DNA from: Candidatus Cloacimonadota bacterium
GTDB taxonomy: Bacteria > Cloacimonadota > Cloacimonadia > Cloacimonadales > TCS61
Length of the DNA: 11,246 nucleotides
Assembly (NCBI GenBank): GCA_029932755.1
Contig: JAOZPK010000078.1
Location: 1-11,246 of the forward strand
Direction of reading: 5' to 3'
Both the position numbers and the translations under genes were made by a program. Under the pieces are notes generated by a model that was not told the DNA's origin, made no database searches, and was given only the letters and a program-made list of their open reading frames with translations. This document shows, in pieces, positions 1 through 4,944 of the stretch; within the stretch, counting starts at the first letter, position 1, and each line of letters opens with the position of its first letter.

Positions 1-1023
1 GGACGAAGAGGTCAACGTAATTCTCATATTTCCGAATTGATGAAATTTGTTACACAAGCAGAAGATGCAGTTGTCGTTAACAATAATGCTGCTGCTGTGA
101 TGCTGATCTTGAAAACTTTTGCAGAAGGAAAAGAAGTTATAATTTCCAGAGGTGAGCTGATCGAGATCGGTGGATCATTTCGCATTCCGGAAATAATGAA
201 AGCCAGTGGTTGTAAAATGATCGAAGTGGGGGCAACCAACCGAACTAAACTTTCCGATTATGAAAATGCAATTACTAAAGATACAGCTTTGATCTTCAAG
301 GCTCATAAATCGAACTATTATATTAATGGTTTCACTGAAGAAGTTGAATTATCTGAACTGTCCGATCTGGCAAGGGAACACGAGCTTTTATTCGTTTATG
401 ATCTTGGTTCCGGATTGCTTAGAAAACCGGAAGGACTTCCATTAGAAGATGAACCCGATGTGAGAAGTAGTATAAAAGCTGGTTGTGATATAGTCTCTTT
501 TAGTGGAGACAAATTACTTGGTGGTCCGCAAGCTGGTATTATTGCAGGGAAATCTGATCTTATACAAAAAATTGCAAAAGATCCCATGATGCGAGCTCTG
601 CGAGTAGGTAAAATGACAATAGCAGCTCTTTCTGCTGTTATGCGTTTTTATATGAAAGATGAGGATCTTTTAACTAAAGTTCCAATATTTGAAATGTTAA
701 ATCGTAAAAAGGGTGATCTAAAAAATCTTGCTGACAAACTTGTAAACGAACTTGATATATTTGGTATCAGATCAGAAATAATTAAGAGCAAAGCACAATG
801 CGGTGGTGGAACTCTTCCTCAGCTAAGGATAGATAGTTTGGCTATAAAGATAGTTCACAATGGAAATAGAAATTATGCAAAAAAATTATATCAGAACTTA
901 CTTGAATTGGATAAACCAATTTTAGGAATTTTGCGAGAAGGTAATCTTCTTTTTGATGTTCTGAGCATTAAGGAAAAAGAAATAAAATATATTGCTGAAA
1001 GCATGAATTTGATTATGAACTAA
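1..1023 (+). CDS. selA: L-seryl-tRNA(Sec) selenium transferase (selenocysteine synthase), 5' end missing
   Basis: PLP-dependent cytoplasmic enzyme that converts seryl-tRNA(Sec) to selenocysteinyl-tRNA(Sec) using selenophosphate. The reading frame is open from base 1 (GRRGQRNSH...), so the gene starts upstream of the window; from family length about 120 N-terminal residues are missing. SelA hallmarks visible are AEDAVVVNNNAAAV, SRGELIEIGGSFRIP, EVGATNRT, and the PLP-lysine block FSGDKLLGGPQAG with the lysine codon at 511-513. The C-terminal small domain ends normally at a TAA. No start codon inside the window should be used: the first in-frame candidates fall within the conserved core. It converges on hypB with 137 bp between the stops. 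Its presence means the organism very probably makes selenoproteins, for example formate dehydrogenase or a NiFeSe hydrogenase, although none is visible here. Confidence 0.96.
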   Translation, partial: GRRGQRNSHISELMKFVTQAEDAVVVNNNAAAVMLILKTFAEGKEVIISRGELIEIGGSFRIPEIMKASGCKMIEVGATNRTKLSDYENAITKDTALIFKAHKSNYYINGFTEEVELSELSDLAREHELLFVYDLGSGLLRKPEGLPLEDEPDVRSSIKAGCDIVSFSGDKLLGGPQAGIIAGKSDLIQKIAKDPMMRALRVGKMTIAALSAVMRFYMKDEDLLTKVPIFEMLNRKKGDLKNLADKLVNELDIFGIRSEIIKSKAQCGGGTLPQLRIDSLAIKIVHNGNRNYAKKLYQNLLELDKPILGILREGNLLFDVLSIKEKEIKYIAESMNLIMN

Positions 1024-1025
1024 AA

Positions 1026-1049
1026 AAGAACCTGCAATTGCAGGTTCTT
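1026..1049. terminator. Bidirectional intrinsic terminator between selA and hypB
   Basis: A perfect 24-bp palindrome (AAGAACCTGCAA and its complement, with no spacer) begins 3 bases after the selA stop. Read on the - strand the hairpin runs into six T (complement of the A-run 1022-1027), a good intrinsic terminator for the hypB transcript. Read on the + strand the tail is TTCTTAACCC, a weaker U-tract for selA. The convergent gene arrangement makes a shared terminator the natural reading. Confidence 0.8.
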
Positions 1050-1138
1050 AACCCTCTATTAACAAAATTTGTCTATGTAATCTCAACCTATAATGTTCCC
1101 AAAATTTTAATTGCTTCAGGAAGAAATGAGATTGATAC

Positions 1139-1160
1139 TTCTGCGTAAATCTGCGTTGAA
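1139..1160. repeat. CGCAGA-type intergenic repeat fragment next to the hypB stop
   Basis: Two near-identical units, TTCTGCGTAAA and TCTGCGTTGAA, abut the hypB stop codon. On the - strand they read ACGCAGATTTACGCAGAA. The same CGCAGAT/AAACGCAGAT wording occurs between hypD and hypE (8274-8303). From memory, such sequences recur in intergenic regions of many environmental bacterial genomes, so this is probably a small piece of a dispersed element. The rest of 1050-1138 shows nothing I can interpret. Confidence 0.45.
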
Positions 1161-1805
1161 TTATTTTAGAAAATCTATCCAATTCTTAAATCCTTCACCT
1201 GTTTTAGCAGATAATTCGATCACTTTCATTTTAGGATTAACCTTTTTAATATTCTCTTTAATATCATCGATTTTAATCTCAAGATAGGGCAGAAGATCGA
1301 TCTTAGAAATAATGCATAAAGATGAAGTCTGAAAGGCAAGAGGGTATTTGAGGGGTTTATCTTCGCCTTCGGTAACGCTGAGTACAACTGTGTTCGTATG
1401 AGCTCCAACATCAAATTCTGCAGGACAAACCAGATTCCCAATATTTTCTACGAAAAGTGTTTTAATGCCTGTCAAATCCATTTCATCAATAGCAGAACGT
1501 ATCCAAGCAGATTCCAAATGACAATCACCTCCAAATGCACCGGTGTTTATCTGGTATGCTTGAATTCCTGCATTGGCAATTCTCTCAGCATCGAGAGTAG
1601 TTTGAATATCACCTTCTATTACACATACCTTATTGCCAAGTTCTTTTGCTGTTCGCTCCATTAATGTAGTTTTCCCCGATCCTGGTGAACTCATAAGATT
1701 AATAAAAGTAATTCCCTTATCTTCCAGATTATTACGTAACTCTTCTGCGATCTTATCATTAGCACTTAAAATCTTCTTCATCACCTTAATTTCTGTTTTA
1801 TCCAT
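1161..1805 (-). CDS. hypB: Hydrogenase/urease nickel incorporation GTPase HypB
   Basis: Cytoplasmic SIMIBI-class GTPase that, with HypA, delivers nickel to the hydrogenase large subunit. In the 214-residue protein the P-loop SSPGSGKTT is at about residues 39-47, EGDIQT at 64-69, FVENIGNLVCPA around 118-129, VTEGEDKPLKYP at 144-155 and the guanine-specificity motif SKID at 167-170. Metal-site residues of the G domain are present: Cys95-His96 and Cys127. The N-terminal CxxCGC nickel site of E. coli HypB and any His-rich tail are absent. The loop before Cys95 reads NTGAFGGDCHLE, longer than the usual NTGxxCHLD. Start: an in-frame TTG at 1808 is possible, but ATG at 1805 has better spacing to the AGGAGA box. 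It follows the transporter by 63 bp and is probably in the nikR operon. Confidence 0.95.
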   Translation of the reverse strand: MDKTEIKVMKKILSANDKIAEELRNNLEDKGITFINLMSSPGSGKTTLMERTAKELGNKVCVIEGDIQTTLDAERIANAGIQAYQINTGAFGGDCHLESAWIRSAIDEMDLTGIKTLFVENIGNLVCPAEFDVGAHTNTVVLSVTEGEDKPLKYPLAFQTSSLCIISKIDLLPYLEIKIDDIKENIKKVNPKMKVIELSAKTGEGFKNWIDFLK

Positions 1806-1810
1806 CAATT

Positions 1811-1816
1811 TCTCCT
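1811..1816 (-). promoter_or_regulatory. hypB ribosome binding site (decides start)
   Basis: AGGAGA on the - strand lies 5 nt before ATG (1805-1803) but only 2 nt before the alternative TTG (1808-1806). The spacing therefore supports the ATG start. Confidence 0.7.
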
Positions 1817-1850
1817 AATTTTAAATTTATAATCTCACATTTCACATTCT

Positions 1851-1866
1851 CAAAGCGGAAGCTTTG
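1851..1866 (-). other. Intercistronic hairpin between transporter and hypB
   Basis: CAAAGC-N4-GCTTTG forms a 6-bp stem two bases after the transporter stop codon. On the - strand it is followed by GAGAATGTGAAATGTGAG, not a U-run, so it does not look like an intrinsic terminator. It could be a 3'-end stabilising or processing hairpin inside a nikR-transporter-hypB message. The adjacent TGTGAAATGTGAGA is a short direct repetition. Confidence 0.4.
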
Positions 1867-1868
1867 AA

Positions 1869-2573
1869 TTAAAGTCCCAAAAATTGAATGCCCAAACCAC
1901 TGAACATAATTATGAATCCTGCAATTGCATGAGAGAATCTTTCCATTTTTTTCATTGGAACAAACTTATAGCCTAAAGATGCAATGTAAACCACGGTCAT
2001 CATTGTAGCAATAGTTACAACTGCAAAGATCAAAGTTATAAATACCAAACCTGGAATGCTGTTCTTTGCGCTGGGATACATCAAAATCGGGATCAAAGGC
2101 TCACAAGGACCAAGCACAAAAATAGTGAATAGAACCCAGGGTGTTATATTCTTTTTTCCATGAACGTGTGAATGCTCTTGGATATGGGAATGGATATGTT
2201 CATGTTTTGAGCCGTCTTCATGAATATGCAAATGTGTATGCGGTTTGTTTCTTATCGCTTGCCGAATTCCCCAAACAAGATATACAAAACCAAAAACAAT
2301 AAATACCCAAGCAGCCAGATTACCCCGAAATGATTCAAACATTTCTATTTTGGAAATTGCTATTCCAACTGAAATCCCAATAATTCCTAGAACAATTGAA
2401 CTTCCTACATGTCCTAATCCACATAGAAAAGTTATTAACATTGTTTTTCGCATTTTCCAATTTCGAGCTTTAGACATCATGATAAAAGGCAGGTAGTGAT
2501 CAGGACCAAATAGAGTATGAAAAAATCCTATTGTTGCGGCTGTAATCGCTAAAAGAGTAATTTCATTATTCAT
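1869..2573 (-). CDS. NicO/UreH-like (TauE-SafE annotated) membrane transporter, probably nickel
   Basis: Integral membrane protein of 234 residues with about six predicted membrane segments in two blocks (roughly residues 4-23, 45-74, 87-106, then 144-166, 172-200, 215-234). The first segment carries HTLFGPDH (His19, Asp25, His26), resembling the His/Asp-His signature of nickel/cobalt permeases of the NiCoT, UreH and RcnA/NicO groups. The central loop, residues 112-138, has 11 histidines and is a likely metal-binding region. A GPCEPLIP motif opens the second half. Such proteins are often annotated as sulfite exporter TauE/SafE family. The substrate is inferred to be nickel from the His-rich loop, nikR 2 bp upstream and hypB downstream. 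Direction of transport cannot be read from sequence; control by NikR favours import, but NicO relatives include the RcnA exporter. Confidence 0.85.
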   Translation of the reverse strand: MNNEITLLAITAATIGFFHTLFGPDHYLPFIMMSKARNWKMRKTMLITFLCGLGHVGSSIVLGIIGISVGIAISKIEMFESFRGNLAAWVFIVFGFVYLVWGIRQAIRNKPHTHLHIHEDGSKHEHIHSHIQEHSHVHGKKNITPWVLFTIFVLGPCEPLIPILMYPSAKNSIPGLVFITLIFAVVTIATMMTVVYIASLGYKFVPMKKMERFSHAIAGFIIMFSGLGIQFLGL

Positions 2574-2575
2574 AT

Positions 2576-2986
2576 TTATATTTCTCCGGTTGTTGCTAAA
2601 TTCAGGTTTGCGTGTTTCACACCTTTAGCAGCTTTCAATTTAGTACACAGGTTCTTTAGTTTTTTTGGTTTACCCTTAACAATGATGATCTCAAAACAAT
2701 AATCGTGATCTAAATGTATGTGTTGAGATGAAATAATTAGATCATGATGATCATGTTGAATATTGGTAAGAGTATTTACGAGGTCTCGTTTGTGATGATC
2801 AAATACAATTGTGATAACACCGGTTATTATTTTATCGTCCTGCCATTCCTGCTTGATCAATTCTTCGCGAATAAGATCTGCAATAGCATTGGAACGATTT
2901 GTATAATTCTCTATCTTTATTTTTGCATCATACTTTTCCAGGAGCTCCTTAGCAATCGAAACTCCGAACCTGATAAGATCAGACAT
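2576..2986 (-). CDS. nikR: Nickel-responsive transcriptional regulator NikR
   Basis: Ribbon-helix-helix repressor of 136 residues (usual family size) with a C-terminal ACT-like nickel-binding domain. The N-terminus RFGVSIAKELLEKYD followed by NRSNAIADLIREEL (residues 30-43) is the DNA-binding fold. The four residues of the high-affinity square-planar nickel site are all in register: His78, His89, His91 and Cys97 (in QHDHH and SSQHIHLDHDYC), matching E. coli His76/His87/His89/Cys95 with identical spacing. ATG 2986-2984 is preceded by GGAGG (2991-2995). The transporter start follows the stop by only 2 bp, so the two are co-transcribed. A perfect inverted repeat directly upstream indicates autoregulation. 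Confidence 0.96.
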   Translation of the reverse strand: MSDLIRFGVSIAKELLEKYDAKIKIENYTNRSNAIADLIREELIKQEWQDDKIITGVITIVFDHHKRDLVNTLTNIQHDHHDLIISSQHIHLDHDYCFEIIIVKGKPKKLKNLCTKLKAAKGVKHANLNLATTGEI

Positions 2987-2990
2987 AAAT

Positions 2991-2995
2991 CCTCC
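2991..2995 (-). promoter_or_regulatory. nikR ribosome binding site adjoining the operator
   Basis: GGAGG lies 4 nt before the nikR ATG. It directly abuts the proximal arm of the putative NikR operator (2996-3002), so the operator arm falls within the 5' leader or at the transcription start. Confidence 0.7.
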
Positions 2996-3023
2996 GTGTT
3001 ACGAAAAGACAAAAATGTAACAC
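2996..3023 (-). promoter_or_regulatory. Putative NikR operator, GTGTTAC-N14-GTAACAC
   Basis: Perfect 7-bp inverted repeat: GTGTTAC at 2996-3002 and GTAACAC at 3017-3023, separated by 14 bp. The 21-bp centre-to-centre distance (two helical turns) fits a NikR tetramer. The E. coli operator has the same architecture with different half-sites (GTATGA-N16-TCATAC). I recall GTGTTAC-type half-sites for NikR of Geobacter and relatives, which should be checked. It sits between a TTGACA box and the nikR ATG, where bound protein would block initiation of nikR-transporter-hypB. Confidence 0.8.
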
Positions 3024-3032
3024 TGAAAATTG

Positions 3033-3038
3033 TGTCAA
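3033..3038 (-). promoter_or_regulatory. -35-like element of the nikR promoter
   Basis: TTGACA (a perfect sigma-70 -35 match) on the - strand, 9 bp upstream of the operator. No good TATAAT lies 16-18 bp downstream. The sequence there is TACATTTTTG, which loosely recalls the Bacteroidetes -7 element TAnnTTTG with TTTG at 3036-3039 as its partner. Either reading places the operator over the core promoter and start site. Confidence 0.45.
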
Positions 3039-3050
3039 ATGAAAATTAAA

Positions 3051-3962
3051 TTAAAATATCTTCTTATAGATATGACAATATGGATCACCACCGGTCTTGT
3101 TATAATAATCCTGATGGTACTTTTCTGCATCCCAGAATTGTGTAGCTTTTTCTAAGGCTGTTGCTACTTTGTAACCCTTATCTATTAATATTTTGATAAC
3201 TCTCTTAGCAATTTCTTTTTGGTCTTCATTCGTATAGAAAATTACAGAGCGGTATTGCTCACCAATATCGGGCCCCTGTCTGTTTACTTGAGTAAAATCA
3301 TGGATCTCAAAAAAGAGTTTAACGAGTTTTTCATAAGATACAAGTTCCGGATCAAAAGTAATTTGAATTGCTTCTGCATGACCTGTTGTTCCAGTACATA
3401 TTTCCTTGTATGAGGGTTTTGCTTTGGTTCCTCCAATATAGCCTACAGAAATATCAGTAGCTCCATCAATCTTTTGGAACTGATATTCAACACCCCAAAA
3501 ACAGCCGCCGGCAAATATCGCTTTCTCCAATTTTGATTTTTCCGGAATAAAATTCAAAGAGATGGAATTAACACAATGACGTATATTTTTTTCAGTATAA
3601 TTTTCACCTTGAAAAATGTGCCCTAAATGAGCTCCACAATTTGCACAGGTTATTTCAGTTCGAATTCCATCGGCGTCTGGAATGCGTTTAACAGCACCTT
3701 CTATTTCATCATCAAAACTGGGCCATCCGCAATTGGAATCGAATTTATCTTCCGATTTAAACAAAGGTGCGTCACATCGCTTACACAGATAAGTTCCTGT
3801 CTCTTGATGCTTGTAAAACTCACCCGTAAACGGTGCTTCTGTTCCTTTGTTAACTATAACTCGTTCTTCTTCTGATGTAAGTTCATTAAATTTTATCATA
3901 TCCTGTCCTTTTAACGTTATTGTTATTATTAGCAAAAATGCAATGACTATTCCATTTTTCAA
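3051..3962 (-). CDS. msrBA: Bifunctional peptide methionine sulfoxide reductase MsrB-MsrA fusion
   Basis: Repairs oxidised methionine: the N-terminal MsrB reduces R-sulfoxide and the C-terminal MsrA reduces S-sulfoxide. From the TTG start at 3962 the protein has 303 residues. MsrB spans about 22-143 with zinc cysteines Cys60/Cys63 and Cys106/Cys109, CGWPSF (Cys78) and catalytic Cys130 in RHCVNS. MsrA spans about 146-303 with catalytic Cys154 in GGCFWG, GHAEA, and a likely resolving Cys296 near the end. Two starts are plausible. TTG 3962 has AGGAG 5 nt upstream and adds a hydrophobic, signal-like N-terminus (KNGIVIAFLLIITITLKG) with no clear cleavage site. ATG 3899 has AGGA 6 nt upstream and gives a cytoplasmic enzyme with the usual MsrB beginning. 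An in-frame TTG further upstream (3992) has no ribosome binding site. Functionally unrelated to its nickel neighbours; probably its own unit. Confidence 0.95.
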   Translation of the reverse strand: MKNGIVIAFLLIITITLKGQDMIKFNELTSEEERVIVNKGTEAPFTGEFYKHQETGTYLCKRCDAPLFKSEDKFDSNCGWPSFDDEIEGAVKRIPDADGIRTEITCANCGAHLGHIFQGENYTEKNIRHCVNSISLNFIPEKSKLEKAIFAGGCFWGVEYQFQKIDGATDISVGYIGGTKAKPSYKEICTGTTGHAEAIQITFDPELVSYEKLVKLFFEIHDFTQVNRQGPDIGEQYRSVIFYTNEDQKEIAKRVIKILIDKGYKVATALEKATQFWDAEKYHQDYYNKTGGDPYCHIYKKIF

Positions 3963-3967
3963 AACAT

Positions 3968-3972
3968 CTCCT
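3968..3972 (-). promoter_or_regulatory. Ribosome binding site favouring the exported msrBA start
   Basis: AGGAG on the - strand, 5 nt before TTG 3962-3960. It is the only well-spaced Shine-Dalgarno box upstream of the hydrophobic N-terminus, which supports translation of the longer form. Confidence 0.55.
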
Positions 3973-4100
3973 CTTACTGGTTCATGTAACAAAAAAAATA
4001 AAAAAGTTTTATAATTTTTTCATACTAAAGAATCCAGTTTAAATAATTGTAAAATTACCAGGAAGTATATTCTTGAACTCATTCGAAAATAATTTTATAT

Positions 4101-4140
4101 TAATCCAATATCTCAGATGAGCAGTCCTTTGTTTGGATTA
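4101..4140. other. Inverted repeat in the msrBA upstream region
   Basis: TAATCCAA (4101-4108) and TTGGATTA (4133-4140) form an 8-bp inverted repeat with a 24-nt loop. The loop contains a second small stem, CTCA-GA-TGAG. It lies about 140 bp upstream of the msrBA start, in an otherwise uninformative AT-rich gap (3973-4154). It could be a regulator site or a structure in the upstream lipoprotein transcript; I cannot tell which. Confidence 0.25.
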
Positions 4141-4154
4141 TTAGGTTAAATTTT

Positions 4155-4206
4155 AAAAAAAGCGGCTGCTTAGATTTTACAAAAAAAATAAAATAGCACA
4201 CCGCTT
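4155..4206 (-). terminator. Intrinsic terminator after the lipoprotein gene
   Basis: Long interrupted hairpin 15 bp past the lipoprotein stop. The outer stem is AAGCGG/CCGCTT (4201-4206 with 4160-4165), the middle stem GCT/AGC and the inner stem ATTTTA/TAAAAT (4189-4194 with 4174-4179). On the - strand it is followed by seven T (4155-4161). This should end the transcript entering from the lipoprotein gene and separate it from msrBA. Confidence 0.75.
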
Positions 4207-4221
4207 AATTATAATTGATTT

Positions 4222-4695
4222 TTACTTTTTCATCGATATCATTTTATAGTCTTCTTCAGAAACTTCAGTAGATTTCTCAATTTCACCTGATTTGTTCATG
4301 ACGATAACATAGTGTTTTCCTGTGGTTTCTTCTTCTATATTTGAGAGTAATTTGGGATCAATGAGAGCAGTACCTTCAACAATAATGGTACTTTCACCAT
4401 AAATATAAGGAATATAGAAAAACTTCTGAGATATTACGCCATCTAGAAGTGCAACTGCACCTTGAACGCTTTCAATAGCTCTATCCAGAGCTTCTTTTGC
4501 ATTTGGTGTACCGGTTGGAATAAAGATAATAATGCTTGCTGAATCTTCACCAATCACTCGATTACGATCTCTATAGAATTCTGCTCCGCGGCTCATATCA
4601 ATATTCTTTGATGATATGATTGTGAAATCTATGAACCGTGTTGTACAACCTGATAGAAGTATGACAATTACTAAACCAAAAACAATCTTTTTCAT
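4222..4695 (-). CDS. Small predicted lipoprotein of unknown function
   Basis: I do not recognise a named family. The 157-residue product starts with a short lipoprotein signal peptide ending in ILLSGC, with the acylated cysteine at residue 17, so it should be membrane-anchored on the periplasmic side. The mature part opens TTRFIDFTIISSKNIDMSRG, then an IIIFIPTGTPN stretch, a helix-like segment (KEALDRAIESVQGAVALLDGVI), FYIPYIYGESTIIVEGTALIDP, and a charged tail. There are no catalytic motifs and no cysteine other than the lipobox one. ATG 4695 has AAGGAG 6 nt upstream. It has its own candidate promoter and a terminator and so appears monocistronic. It lies between a secreted protease and msrBA; a cell-envelope role is only inference. 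Confidence 0.85.
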   Translation of the reverse strand: MKKIVFGLVIVILLSGCTTRFIDFTIISSKNIDMSRGAEFYRDRNRVIGEDSASIIIFIPTGTPNAKEALDRAIESVQGAVALLDGVISQKFFYIPYIYGESTIIVEGTALIDPKLLSNIEEETTGKHYVIVMNKSGEIEKSTEVSEEDYKMISMKK

Positions 4696-4808
4696 TAATA
4701 ACTCCTTTTTTTATTTTTCCCACCGTTTGGCAGGATTGTCTTCTTATTTTTATTATGTTAATGAGTATTAAAAAAAAGATCAATATCCCAAAAGACACAC
4801 TCTAAAAA

Positions 4809-4835
4809 ACTATAAATCCATATATATACTGTCAA
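4809..4835 (-). promoter_or_regulatory. Candidate promoter of the lipoprotein gene
   Basis: TTGACA at 4830-4835 and TATAGT at 4809-4814 on the - strand, spaced 15 bp (shorter than the optimal 17). This predicts a leader of about 105 nt before the ATG at 4695. The remaining gap up to the protease stop (4836-4944) is AT-rich with no clear terminator. Confidence 0.4.
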
Positions 4836-4944
4836 GATAAAAAGGTTAAAGGTTAATGAAAAATTAGATATATATTCTCTCCTATCAATAATTATTTTAG
4901 TCTTTCATCCCCTTAATCTAATACTTAATAAATTGATTCAATGC

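Noticed and set aside
4598..4798. 66-residue reading frame with a hydrophobic N-terminus overlapping the lipoprotein gene start
   Set aside because: It overlaps the well-supported lipoprotein gene in another frame, has no ribosome binding site and its C-terminal part is a shifted reading of that gene.
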